From assembly GCA_021029095.1 (NCBI GenBank), contig JAJOHG010000002.1:1054001-1118000 (forward strand): a stretch of DNA of 64,000 bases, written 5' to 3'. This document shows positions 26,382-38,490 of the stretch, piece after piece. This DNA is from Phellopilus nigrolimitatus. Taxonomy: Eukaryota; Basidiomycota; Agaricomycetes; Hymenochaetales; Hymenochaetaceae. The translations under genes and the position numbers were made by a program. A model generated the notes under the pieces. The model made no database searches and was not told the origin of the DNA. It was given only the letters and a program-made list of their open reading frames with translations. Positions within the stretch are counted from its first letter, which is position 1; each line of letters opens with the position of its first letter.

Positions 26382-27701
26382 CTACACTACTGTCCCGCCT
26401 CGAGTTGTATACCAAACAACCCCTTCTTTGTCCGTGGTACTTCTGGCATACTTCATGAGTAATTTGTCTCTTTCCTTGTTGTCAATAGCGATGTCGCTTA
26501 GGAAAGGAGCGATGTCAGCAGCTCTCCAACGTGTTTGTAGGAGGAAGAGATCCGAAAAGCGTTCCGCTGGTAAAACAGGTAGCTCCGAGGAAGGGAAATA
26601 GGTGAGCGTAGGTTTCGATGACGAAGACTGCCGCGAAGTTATGAAATTACCCTAGAGGAAATGTGAGGATTTCTGCTGTAGCTGTAGGATAGGAAAGCAA
26701 TACCAGTAGCAATGAGAGATCGACGCGGTTTTCGAAGGAATCTCCGACGACCGTCCGCCATTTCGTTAGGAATTCATCCTCGTCAACAGGCGTGTTCTGT
26801 AGACCAAGATAAGATTTCCTCCTTATATTGCAACAATCGAATCAGACTCACGCGATGAGCACTAAGAATACCGATGCCCAATTGCCGGACTACGTTGACG
26901 ATGGTCACTCTCCACGTCTTCTCGTGAGGCGAGTCCAAGGTCAAATCGCCAAACCACGACATGACCTGCAGCGAAACATTTTGAGGAACTTCGTGGTCAC
27001 ATTCCAGCGATTCTGCTATGTCAGAGGCAGGAGCAGCTTCCGGAGAGAAAGATGACGAGACAAGTGTGTTGATGAGAAGTTCAAGCACAGTATTGAGGTA
27101 GCTCGGCGTCATGGGACGAAGTTCTTCGCCAAGAACCAGAATATGGCCATCCTTTAGACTGGCTTCAAGCTCAGCGTCACTAGCTTGTATCTCGGACTTG
27201 ATGTCAACTAGCATTCGCCGCTCACGATCCTAGAATAAAACGTTGAGACTCGTAAACCAGATGTCAATGGCGAGCGCATCACCTCGACAGTGTCTTCGTC
27301 ATATTCATATCCTCTGAGTAGGCCTCTTAATCTGTGCAGTTTGGGGATGGAGGGTGAGAGCTCCAGGATCTGCTTTACACTATCTCGTATCACAGCATCC
27401 CCAGGCTCTTGGTCGTTTGGCGGTGTCAGGATGTAGAACGTATTAGATATTGTAATTGCACGGATATTATACGTTTTATGTGCAGTGCACAAGACCGCAT
27501 CGTCGCCTTCACGGCCTCGTATAGTGAATCTTTGGGCACAATTAGTACTCTGAGTCTCGACGAGCATGAAACGAATGGGACCAACTGTTGATGCGCGTCA
27601 TTTTGAACTAAGGTCACAAGCTCTTGCGGTAGTTCCATTAGCCTATATTGTCCCGTTTCTCCCCCGTTAGGATCAGAGAAGTGCAAACTGAGGTCGCTCA
27701 T
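26382..27701 (-). CDS. DCC1: Sister chromatid cohesion protein DCC1
   Basis: Subunit of the alternative clamp loader Ctf18-RFC (Ctf18-Dcc1-Ctf8), which loads PCNA and supports cohesion. The start at 27701 gives MSDLSLHFSDPNGGETGQYR followed by LMELPQELVTLVQ. After an intron comes FTIRGREGDDAVLCTAHKTY, then IRAITISNTFYILTPP, the core DCC1 N-domain. Later exons give LLRGYEYDEDTVEDRERRML and a helical middle. The C-terminal winged-helix part reads LTYFPSSELPVLPAERFSDL, then FLLQTRWRAADIAPFL and YARSTTDKEGVVWYTTRG, which matches the family's LP..P.ERF..LF...W...DI.P pattern. The stop is at 26382-26384. Introns are short and the frame is intact. Confidence 0.85.
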
Positions 27702-29657
27702 GGTGTTAGGCGGGATAATGAAGCGGATTTGGGCTTGCAGGGCAATATCTTGACGCGTCTGTGGCGTGGGATAGTGTTGCTTCCTTGACTTTTCTTTTCT
27801 TTTCTGTCTTGCTCAGGATAATACTGGGTTTCTCCTGTGATCTGAATCCTGCATGTTGGTTTCCCGGATCGTTTTCATTGTGCATACTCGCCAAGTATGG
27901 CACTGAGCTCGAGGCTGAATTGACTGATGGTGAAAATTCTGTGGTGCTCTTCCAAGCATGGTAGATAATGGATCCCGGTGGGTAAACTTCAAGATCTCAT
28001 GAAGTAGGAGCTCTCGCCGTGGCGATGCGGGTTCTTCAACATCGAGTACGCCGAGGTAAACATGTGCTTCTAATCTGTGTCCAAGATGTCATAATAGCTT
28101 TGCCTCGAGTCCACAGGAAACGTCTTAGCCTGACGTTGCGCACCGGCGCCAATGTATTGGTCTTCTCCAAAGCTTTATTCATTACATGAGCCTGTCTGTT
28201 TGCTCATTTGATCGGAGAATGACTTTTACTGGGGTGACGGCGTTTTTGCAACGTGCAGTCCATTATCACGAAAAGAGGAGCTAAATTAGTCAGATCTGAC
28301 AACAGCACCCGTGTAATAGAGCTCGAACTTCCTAGCGCGCTTCAGTCTTTAGAAAATTATGCCGTCTTATCGCAGCTTTGTTACGATATCGTTGTCCCAC
28401 CTTGTCCCCGACTTGCAAGATAAATTTGAGTTACCTTACATCTCATATACTGGTCAGCAATCAACCACATGCACGCATTGCATAGCATCAGTACCATCCC
28501 CTTCTTATAGACTAGTTCTCATCTAGAAACTTCCCCGACGGCTCTGAGGTTCTTTTGTCAAGCCGTTGGATAATTTGCAAGACGGTCGTTCCGGTTTTGA
28601 GGTACAAGAGGCTCGGAATGACAACATCGCGAGTAGCTCTGTTCAATCGTGCTCTCAACTCTGTCCGCTTTCCGCTTTATTGCGTTTCATCTGAGTTAAC
28701 ACGTCATCAGACATATGCAGAAAGGCCATCTTTTGCGTCTCCCCTTCTTTTTCTTCTTTCCGAACTGACGGGCTCTGTGAGGATGTATAAGTTCCTGTCT
28801 GTCGTACGAGGTTATAGAAAGTTCGGACACGAGGAATGACACGAGGATTGTGGCTGCCGGAAGCTAAAAACGTTTATAGAAACGCGCGAGTTGATCTATC
28901 TAGCCGGCTTATCTTTGGTGCTAGAAGACACTTGCGCAGTCCTTGGAGTCCTCGTCGATAATTTGGGGTGTTTTTACTCTTGAAAGGCCGTAAATATTTG
29001 AAATGAAGTATATTGTACGCTTTACTGTCGAACGGCCACGAAGGTCCTTATGATACTTATTAATGAGACGTAACTTTTAGAACTAATCCGGAAGCTCCTT
29101 TTGGAACTGGTGGAGACATCATGATGGTAGGCGTGTCTGCGTGAATGAAACAAAAAAAAACCCCGAAAGTCCCATTGAATGATTGAGTTCCCAACTTCGG
29201 ACTATGCCGCTGTCGCGTGCAGAAGCGACGCCCGAGCCCTGATTTGCAGCGGTTGACATACTTCTTTCACGTTGATGCCGTCTGTCTTTGCTTCCGTCCT
29301 CTGCAATATCTGATGCTCTTTTCACCAATATTCTCAACTTTTGCTTCAAGTACTGGCACTTTTATCTACCAACTTATTAATTGTCACAAGAAAGAACAAC
29401 TGGAAGGCTTGAAATGCCTGTGTGGCTCTATTTCAATTCAGGCCATAGGATGCATTATGAGACTAAGGCGTGCACTCGACTTGCGTATCACTTGCCTTGC
29501 CTTGCACCTGTTCGTTGTGCTGTAGCCCTCATGGAAGCCTCGTTTTCTCTCTGCAAAATCTCAAAGACCTGAAGGCTCAGCCTGCATAAGCGCCTTACTC
29601 GTCCAGCCTCAGTCAGTCAGTCTTGAACCGAAAGCGAGCAGGTCTCACTTAGTAGAT
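27702..29657. other. Gene-poor divergent region, about 2 kb
   Basis: Between the divergent DCC1 gene and the unknown gene at 29658. Short ORFs occur on both strands, but none shows a family motif, conserved spacing or a convincing splice chain. I see nothing supportable beyond promoters and 5' untranslated sequence. Confidence 0.4.
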
Positions 29658-31094
29658 ATGGTGCGGGATATCTGCTGAAAACACGATGTCTGTGTCTGCT
29701 TAACCGTTCATTCGTTACAGGGACGTCAATCAGAACAACGTTCAGACCGTACCGTGTCTCAAAAGACACGTTTGCCATACCCCATTTCTCAGGACCATCC
29801 ACCGCAGGTCCGTGGAAAGAGTGTCACCACTGTCCCAGGCCCACTTGCCGCTGGTGGACGGGCTCGAACGTACAAGAAAACATTGGATGAGACCTCCCGG
29901 CGAGGACCAGGTTTTCGCCCCAATAGCGGTGCGGAGGCTTTCCTTGTACTCGACGATGATTTGCTCGGGAAGGCGCCGGCGCCTGGACCCGCTTCTCGGG
30001 TACGCCAGCTGGACTCACGTACTGGCGGGAAGAAAAGGACGAACCCTCGTCATACGGCTGATCCATATTCAACATTGTCTGTCTCGAAAACCGTGCAGGC
30101 CACAATACCGAATAGAGCGCGTGCGCTTGTCAGACATGTCGCTACCCCTATGGGCCAGCCACTAATAGGTCGAACTGCTCCTTCTACCTTGGCTAAGAGT
30201 GCCCGACCCGCCGATCCCTCACACGTGATCATGAAAGGCGAATCACCCTATAGTATGCAAGAGGGATCGTTAAGGGTACTCATTCCTGGAAGTAACTCTA
30301 CAAGCCGAAACCTGGGCCCGAGTAGAAGTGCACGCAGATCGAAAGCATTGCCAGCTCTTCCTCGGGATGGCAGTCCCCTTCATAGAATGACTTTCGCTGT
30401 CCAGCCACACCACGGCGACGCAGACGATTTCCAAGATACCACAGAAAAAGCTTTGCGAGGCCGGGGCTCTCCCACCTCATCAAGCGCGCCTCATGCAGCT
30501 CCAGTCGTAAAGAGACGCGGACGTTCCTCTAAGACTTCCTTCGACAGTGCCGAGCAAACGTGGTCTATGATTGAGAATATGATGAATGCCGTTGACGAAG
30601 ACGTTGTCAGGAGAGCGCGCACTGCCTTGGGGAACGAGGAACGGGACGATTCGAGCACTACGGGAACTAGAGACTTGCCCGCAAAATTCTCTTGCTCAAA
30701 TGACTTGCGGAGCTATGGAAGACGACCCTCAGATGACAGGTCAATGTCTGAGGAGGATGGAAGGAATGGCTCTTACGATATTCTTGACTATCCGTCGCGT
30801 CCGCTCACACGCTGTCCATCGGCTGCGTCAGTGTTTTCAATAGTAATTCAACCAAGTCGCGACCACAGTTTCACCCCAGAAGGCCCAGACGCGTATGTTG
30901 CGGAAGAGGACATGCCTTCGCGCATCAGGCGTATACTTCAGGTCCGTGGACATTTCGGTGACGCTTCCTCAATTGTCGATGCTCCTTCTCGTGAAATCCA
31001 CTATCATGCGGACCTTTCCTTAACGATTGACGCGTTACGCGATGCAGGGGACGGCGAACTGGGGGATATCATTTTCGATAAGGATGATACGTAG
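29658..31094 (+). CDS. Disordered protein of unknown function
   Basis: The long reading frame has no ATG near its left end. A consistent model is a first exon at 29658-29660 that ends exactly after ATG, an intron at 29661-29720 (GTGCGG...CTTAAC...TTACAG), and one long exon from 29721, giving M|GRQSEQRSDRTVSQKTRL. The product is about 458 aa, rich in Ser, Arg, Pro and Gly, with basic patches such as SRSARRSKALPALP, little predicted order and no transmembrane segment. The most structured-looking part is the C-terminus, with SRIRRILQVRGHFGDASSIV and then IHYHADLSLTIDALRDAG before an acidic end. I do not recognise a family. Base composition and codon use look like the neighbours, so it is probably a real, lineage-specific gene. 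Confidence 0.6.
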
Positions 31095-32831
31095 CTGGGT
31101 CGCCTTTCTGAGATTGCGGTTCATATGACGGAACAACTAGAATACAGTATTTAGCTTTTGTATTTGGTCATTGGGGCTGGTGGCATTTGAGTAGGCGTGC
31201 GTTTGGTTGCTATTAATCACGCAGATCAGATCGTCTCGAGCCTTTTCTCTTGATCCTCTCACCAGACCCAATCTCCACGGAAAAGCTGAGGCTAGCTTGT
31301 ATTGTGGCTGGCAAATAAACTCCGTCGCACTAATGCTTCATCGCTTCTTAGACGGCATTGGCGCGAGGTCCTGAAATCAAATTTATACGCAACGTACATG
31401 GGCGCCAGCTTCTCAGGAGGAGATTAGAATGTCCCACATTGACGGCGGAAAGACCAATTCCTCCATAGCCACTCAGTACACGGTCTTTTTTTATACAAGG
31501 AAAAGGAGCGAGAAGCTAGTGAGTTCAACGTGCACGAAGGAGGTATTTCAGGCCTAGGCTTATTGCCTTGACTGGCAACGCTTACGAATTCCTGAGAGAA
31601 ATTATGTAGGGCACTTTCCTGAAGTGTTTGTGTGTTTTCCGCTCTAGTTACTGCACGCGCGAGCTTCTCTTATCGGCTAAGTGAAAAGGCGGATGTTTCG
31701 GCAAGGCAAATAAACATACCGTGGACCTTGGTAGATTCGATCGTCTATTCTCACGTTAGACCGTAGCTGATTTCTAGTTGCTAGATGGAAGCTAATGGTT
31801 CTATTCTGATTTTTTTCTCGTATGCACTACATACATGCATGTATGTACGATGGCAGCGCTGGACGGACTGATTCGGATCAGCATCCTGAGCACAAATCAG
31901 AGACCAAGGAAAGATGAGAAAGCGATCTCTGCAAAAGCTGCAGGAAATTTCTTCCATTCGCGTCAATTCCCGCCCGTTGACTCTCCTAAATCCGCCGGCA
32001 TTTCTCTTCGATGACAACGTTTCTGAGTCCCCTCTAAATACACTGAGACACAGAGGTCGCCGTCGAGTTCTCATGATCACTGTACAGAGCTTCTGTCAAT
32101 GGAGACAGATAGGGATGGTGAAGCTAGTGCACTATGCTCGCTGTGGAGGTAGGCAGGGTGATCAGGGACTTTCTACTATACAATTACATTTCTAGAAAGC
32201 AAGCTTGATTGGGATACCACCCCCAACCACCTGCCCCCCTCCCCCCCTTTCTTCCTCCCAAAATTCACGCTCTCCTGCAACGAAGCAATCGCAGTCATTT
32301 TTACATTTACTAGTTGCTTTGAACTGTTTTTCACGACAGCAGGAGACAGCGTGCTAAAGCAAGAAGGATGGGTATTACGTAAAAAGAACGTTGGGAGCAG
32401 AGAACCTACCCGTTTGTTTCTCGAACAATATACGTATGCGATCGCTTCGCAACCTTTTGTTATTCGAAAAAAGGCATGAAAATTGATAAAATATAATCCG
32501 GAATCTCAAAGATGCAAGGCAAATTGAGCAAGAACAGTGATCCGGTAGACCGCTCGCCTACCAAACGTGGTGATGTTTAGAAGTCAAAATCTAAAAATCG
32601 GGGATGCATTCTGTTCGTGGCGTGAAGCGCGTGCTTCTTTGTAGAAATTGCGAGAATTCGAAGAAAAGCAACCCTGACTTGTTACATACCCCGACGACCC
32701 TTTGATGAACCAGATCATTATCCGAACTGTTTGGTCTACCGTTACGATCCAGCGAACATTTAAGTACTTCCAGTTGCCGCCTGTACCTCCTCAATCCTCT
32801 TCTCTTCTCGCTCACTCTTCAAGTCGACAAA
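31095..32831. other. Intergenic region with C-rich tract
   Basis: About 1.7 kb without a supportable ORF. A pyrimidine tract rich in C runs (about 32,218-32,260) lies some 570-610 bases before the Zn2Cys6 gene; such CT-rich blocks are common in fungal promoters and leaders. Confidence 0.4.
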
Positions 32832-34001
32832 ATGGCCCACTCTCTACCATAGTGAGTCTGCATGCCGTCCTATTGGTATCTACTCATAAGTGCTTATTGT
32901 TCGCTTCAGCTCCATCCCGTACATGGCGGGTCCTCCTCACCCGCAATATCTCCTCGCACCACATCCTCAGCATGCCCATATACCAGGCGCCGTGCACCTC
33001 GTTTCCGCTCAGATGAGAGCTGAACAAACTCAACGCAAACGCCCGAAATATACGCGTAGCAAAACGGGTTGCCTTACGTGCCGGGCGAAAAAGATCAAGG
33101 TACGCTGGATTTTTTTCAAAGTTACTTTATCTCTTTTTCTTATTGGTGCGTAGTGCGACGAAACGAGGCCAAAATGTCAGCGCTGTGGGAGCGGCCAGCG
33201 GGAGGTCAGTTACGATACGGACACTGAGGTCTCAGGAACAGCAACTGATAGTTTATATAGTGCACGTGGCCGGATCCGGCGCCAGCGAAGAAAAAGACGC
33301 CTGCACGCAAGAGCTCTGCATTAGAGGAAAGAGCGTCGACCGATGACTCCGCATCCCGTGTTTCCGATTCGTCGTCCACCTCTCGTGATGTGACTCCAAG
33401 CACTCGAGACTTGAGCGCTGGTGTCAGTGCGGCCTCAGTCTCTGAACCTGAACGGCGATACAGGTGAATATGGGTCTATAAATCAAGGGACAAAGCTAAT
33501 TGAATGTCCACGACTCAGGGATGAGCAGGCATACTCGTTCGGTAATGCGGATGTGCCAGCGAATCGCCGCCAGGCGTGAGTAAACTATAGTTGGTTGGTT
33601 GTGCTTGGGTAGTTAACACAAGTTTGTTGGACAGCGGGTCCCACAGCCAGATCCCCCCTATGTCGTCTTTAAACTCAGCCGCGAAGCTTCCGCCTTCTTA
33701 CCCTTCGTCAGCGCCGAGCTATAATATCGGCTATTCCCCGAATGGCTCGATATCCTCTCGCAGCGATTCCCGACCATCAACCGCGAACTCTATCCCGTCC
33801 TCGCGTTTCTCTGGTTCTGGACTGGACAGCGGCCACTACGACGGCTCGCCTGATCTATCGGGTCTAGAGCCTAGGGAATATCCTCGTTGGGAAACTTTGC
33901 CCCCTCCGCGCCCGGGCTCTCACGCATACAGCTACCATCCTTCGCAGGAGAGCGACATCATGTCCAGACACTACTCACATGAGCATGTTACGAGAATTTG
34001 A
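32832..34001 (+). CDS. Zn(II)2Cys6 DNA-binding regulator
   Basis: Exon 1 is 32832-32851 (MAHSLPY), exon 2 is 32910-33099 and exon 3 begins at 33154. Together they give KRPKYTRSKTGCLTCRAKKI followed by KCDETRPKCQRCGSGQREC, a complete C-x2-C-x6-C-x6-C-x2-C-x6-C binuclear cluster preceded by a basic arm. An intron splits the motif between K and CDE, and another falls before its final Cys. The rest is Ser/Pro-rich and disordered (SISSRSDSRPSTANSIPSSR) and ends HYSHEHVTRI. No fungal_trans middle homology domain is seen, so this is a short, cluster-only regulator of roughly 280 aa. A short protein of this type may act with partners or through unrecognised activation regions; its targets cannot be read from sequence. 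Confidence 0.88.
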
Positions 34002-37000
34002 ATGGCGTGGTTGCTCTTCAACCGATCGCGGTCGTCATTGTAAACCTACTATTTTCACGATGTGTTCTATTCTCTGCCTTTGCTCATTCCTTTCCTTATA
34101 CCCCGTCGATGTGTTCTAAGACTTGTTCTACCGTATATATGATGGGTCAGGATGTATATAGAGGGTCTGTTGGCCTTGTAAAAACTTAACCGTAAATAGA
34201 CTTCTCCTATTGGATGACGAGTAAATAATATTAGCTTGAATCTACAGGATGTGGTTTCTGAAGGACGTCGCTGATTGCCATGACCTATTTTCAATGCTCT
34301 TACTTTCAATGAGCATGCAAAGAATCAGTTCAGACAGTTGTCCCTCACATACAGCTCCGGATCTGCGATCTCCGGAATCCAATTTTTTCTCGAGAGCTCA
34401 AGGTTCTCGCGCCGTCCATGAGCTCACCAGCTTGACCTGTTGGGGCATGTCACTATGTGCACGTCTTCCTATCGGATTGATATCCGTAGAGAACTGTTCA
34501 CGCGTTTCCTTCTGCAACAGCAGAACCAGGCTCAGCGGTTCTCATAAATCTATGTCCTTTGCACATGCATATAATCAATGTCCGTAAAGATTCGTATGGG
34601 GAGATATGAGATTCGGAAAGAAGCGTAAAGCATGATGGTTTCCGAGAGGCTTGGCCAACTATGGAGGATAGTCCGTTCATGATGATGTCCCTTCTTCCGT
34701 TGGCCACATAATGATGCGTGCGTTGCTAGCAAGTGACAGCACCGCATCATTCCCAACTGCTTCGCAATTCGCCGTGTTTGAGGACAGCGATCCAATGAAT
34801 CATCGGTAAAATGCACGTCTTAGGGCTGCTCTGGTTTTACGAGAACATAGCCTCTGTAAACGTTAATATGTGGCTCCCGGCCGCCAACACGGAGGCCTAT
34901 CGTCGATCAGCGGTCATCAGTTGGTGTAACAAGTCGCATGTTTGGCTTTCTTCACATTCTGCTCCTTGCTGTTCAGACATGTGAGCTTGTTTCGTGTGTT
35001 ACCTTTACTTAATCTCAGAGACTCTTCGCATTCGGACGGTGCTATATTTACATACCTGTCGATCCTTCAGCATCTAGCCGGCTTCTTGAATCTTCGTGGA
35101 TGCCATCGCGTTCTCGAGTTCTCAAACCCGCCAAAAACGGACGTGCCATGAGGAAAAGGAATTTCACAAGACTCTTCCTCGTGAGTATGTCGGCCTTAAA
35201 AAAGCTCGAATCATAGCACAGGATACAAAATGGTGACGGCGATAAGCATGGCGGAAGCTTTACATTATCGCGCAATTAGGCACATGCCAAAAGCCTTTTC
35301 TCCTTATAAGCTTTCGATGCGGTTTGAGGGAATGTAACCAACATGCTTTCCTACGGCGAAGCAACATAAGTTAGCCGGACATAATCTGTATATCGAGCTT
35401 TGATCATGGTCAATAGTGGTAACAAGGTTCAGCTTGGGATCATTCGAAGCTGCGAAGTGAGCTGGCTCTCTCAAAGAAAGTAGCAGCTGTGATGAAGGGG
35501 CTTGTTGAGCTCCGATATACAACAATAGTCGGCGCCCGGATCGTGAAATACGCAACGCCGATGAGATGCTAATTTTCCGAGGGCAGAGGTAAAGGTAAAA
35601 GCAGACCTCGAAGAACGCGGAACTTGAGATTGCCAAAAGTCTACGATTAGGTTCATTGACCACAAGCTGAAGGCACTGCCAACTCAGCTAGTCAAAACGT
35701 TCGGCCGTCATATTTCGAGGAGAAAGAATTTAGGATTATGAACATGAACATGCTTGCCGGCCGTGTATTGCAGAACAGATATTAGGGATCTGGTCGTTTC
35801 TTGACATATCGTGATTGTCGTCTACATGAGCAAGCGACGTCGAGACAGAACTATGATCAAAAGAGCTGAATAGCGACAAAAAAATGCGACGTTGAGCATT
35901 TTCACTAATCTCGTGTGTTGATCATCAGAGAAACCTTAGTTCAGTCAGAACACTGCAAATGTACGAAGGAAGCATATTTGACAGAACGTTTTCTCGTTGG
36001 TGATCGAATCTGTGTTGAACCTCCGCGAACGATCATGCGGCCAGACGAAAACGGCGAGCAAGAGAAATCTGTCCAGAACAAAATATCGATTTCTCCTTCA
36101 TTTGGGCTGTTAGCAACCCATTTGCAGCTAGCCAGGTGTGGTGCCTTGTGGGCGCTGTTGAGAACTGAGATCACCAAGGGCTTATGGAAACGGATCAGCC
36201 TCCAAAACCCGCGGAAGAAACGCAACAAGCTGACCTTAAAGGACACCACCACGTCCAGCGTTTTAGCCAAAAGATAGCACAGACTTCATGTTTTCAAAGG
36301 GGCGTGGCAATGAGCTTTGTGCCTTTCCATTTTGCAGAAAGACATCGAGATACGACCTGCCAAGGGAAGAAACGCAATTTCGGTAGCAGATACATGCGGT
36401 GACGACTCTGTAGCAGCTTGATTTCTAAAGTGATTGATCCGACAAGCAAGCAAATGTGAAAGATGCACAAGGAGGCATTTCTCTAAAAGTTTCAAAATGC
36501 ATACATCAGTCCCGTGTGATGAAAAGCGAGAGATGTAGATAGTATACTCAGGGACGATGCTCCTGGGCTCGCCATCTAGTAGGAAGAACGTGTATCGCAG
36601 AGCGGCGCATCAGATGGTGAGGGTTTGAAGATGTTCCCAGCTATCGCGAAGGACGACTCACCATATGTCGTATCATATGCTGAAAAACTTCTACAGCTAA
36701 CACCTTTTCTGTCGAAACGCCGGGCTCCTCAGGAGTTTACACAAACACCCACATGCCACGGGAAGGCGCTGTGGTCGCAAAGCCCGGATCTGTTGGCAAA
36801 CCAAAATTGGTTTCGGCACGTCTAAAATTTCTGGGGGTCTCCTCGTCAAACCTTCAGCGCAGCGCAGTATAGCTAGTGCCTCTGCTTATGGACAGGAGGA
36901 AACGTAAAGATGCGGATGTGCCTCAGGCGCGTCGAGACGCGTTAAGATTGCCTGGCTCTCTAAACGGAAAGGTAATCAAACACGCGCAAAGCCAGCGCCA

Positions 37001-37087
37001 CACCCAGCGTCACTATACCGCATACAGGCAACACCACCCGGCCGCCTAGCTAACAGCCGCCTAGCTAACAGCAAATCATATCCTTAC
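34002..37087. other. Gene-poor region, about 3.1 kb
   Basis: Many short ORFs on both strands, none longer than 120 codons and none with a recognisable motif or splice continuity. It could hold a noncoding transcript or long untranslated leaders. A 15-base perfect tandem duplication sits at its right end (37041-37070). Confidence 0.4.
37041..37070 (+). repeat. 15-bp tandem duplication containing a CTAAC motif
   Basis: Two adjacent identical copies of GCCGCCTAGCTAACA. Each contains CTAAC, the usual fungal branch-point sequence, and they lie 17-47 bases before a likely 3' splice site (CCTTACCAG, ending at 37090). Confidence 0.85.
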
Positions 37088-37776
37088 CAGACATCCGAGC
37101 TTATCACTCTCTTCGAAAAGCAAGGAAATATTAATGGGTACGCACACTCCGGCTCAACGCAGAGACGCGCCCTGAGCGCCCCGTCCCGCACACAGCTACA
37201 CCCGAGACCGTCGAGCTCGACGCGCCGCACGCGCCGCACCCGAAGGCGGTCGAGGCGTTCCGCACCGTCGAGCACACCATCAAGGCGGAGCTCGTGCGCT
37301 CGCGGCGCGAGTGGGGCAAGCACCAGCCCGCGATGTGGGCGCGCGCCGCGGCGCTCGACGACGCGGCGCTCACGCGCTTCGACGTCGCGCGCGACCTCGT
37401 GCTCGTGCGCAGCGGCGAGACGGCGTACGGCGCGATCATCTTCGGCAAGATCAGGATCCCCGCGCTCGGCGACGGGGCGGACGCGCCCGAGGGCTTCGTG
37501 CATGTGCGGTGCGTGTGTGTTCGCTGACCTGACGCGCGCTGGCGTATCGGACTGACTGACCGCGCTGCTGTTCGTTCAGCATCCACGACCCGCCGAACAG
37601 GGTGCGCTTTCCGTAATCAAGCCTGTACTGAAGTGCTGACGACGCGACAGGGCGAGAGCGATGTGATCTTCCACTCCATATTCACGGACGAAGGAAACAA
37701 GGATGCGGACGGGCACCCCACAACCTGGAACGCCATCCAGACGCTCGACACGCCGCTGGAATTCTTCAACGAGTGA
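37088..37776 (+). CDS. Small conserved basidiomycete protein, function unknown; two +1 frame breaks in the assembly
   Basis: Coding sequence starts after a splice acceptor (CAG, 37090) with TSELITLFEKQGNINGYAH; the first exon with the ATG was not found. After an extra base near 37148 the frame reads PAQRRDAP, and after another near 37173 it reads ERPVPHTATPETVELDAPHA and VEAFRTVEHTIKAELVRSRR without interruption. Two short introns follow, giving FVHVR|IHDPPNR|GESDVIFHSIF and the end QTLDTPLEFFNE (stop 37774-37776). The pieces form one smooth protein of about 190 aa if two single bases are surplus, so I read it as one gene. It contains charged helices and no membrane or signal segments. I recall similar small unknown proteins from agaricomycetes, but cannot verify this and cannot assign a role. 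Confidence 0.6.
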
Positions 37777-38490
37777 GCAGCAGTAGCCACCGTCAGAAGA
37801 AGCTGGACACGACGATCTGTATCGAAGATATTATGTTGCAAGTGCATTGTTGTGAAGGGAAGGATTGTATACCACATCGAACACTATATGAGTCTCTTAG
37901 AGCCTGTAGCTGAAGGAAATTAGTATATCTCAAACGCGCATTACAGTGGCACGCTATAAGTCTCACCCGTAAATGCGTAGACGTCGGTTATATTGGAGAC
38001 TTCCGAGTGCTCGTACATATCTACCCACAAAGGTTAAAAAGTTGATAAGTACGCGAACCACATCCCATTTCTTACACTGATAAGAGGAAAAAGAAGAAAA
38101 GAAAAGAGTGGCATATAGCATATAGACAAACAGTGATTTACAAGTCCAAACGGTTAAAGACGACCAAAGGACGAAGAAGGGGGAATACACGCGAGAACAC
38201 AGGACGGCAGCGCAGATGTTTCGCAAAGACGTTCTCAGTAAAGAAGAAGGAAAAGAAAAGGAACAGTAAATAATAACAAGACGAGAGTGAAAAAGGACAA
38301 GTCGCAAGAAGAAATCTATTATTATAAAAAGTGAGGGGAAACGATGCGTGAGACGACCGTGTATGGTGGAGTGCGCAAGCGCCGCGCGCGAGAGCGAGGA
38401 ACGATGCGATCGCGGGTATCCGCGATCAGCGAAACGAGCCTCGAGCGTCCCGCGGGGGTGCCGCGCCAACAATTACGCGTGCCCGTACCA
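37777..38490. other. Convergent intergenic region
   Basis: A-rich on the plus strand (AAAAAGAAGAAAAG runs), hence T-rich downstream of the minus-strand cyclin gene. It lies between two convergent genes. I see no coding evidence. Confidence 0.4.

Noticed and set aside
27761..27964. Short ORF with a hydrophobic N-terminus (FLFFSVLLRIILGFS)
   Set aside because: It resembles a signal peptide, but lies opposite and just upstream of the DCC1 start, is only 67 codons long and has no homology cue.
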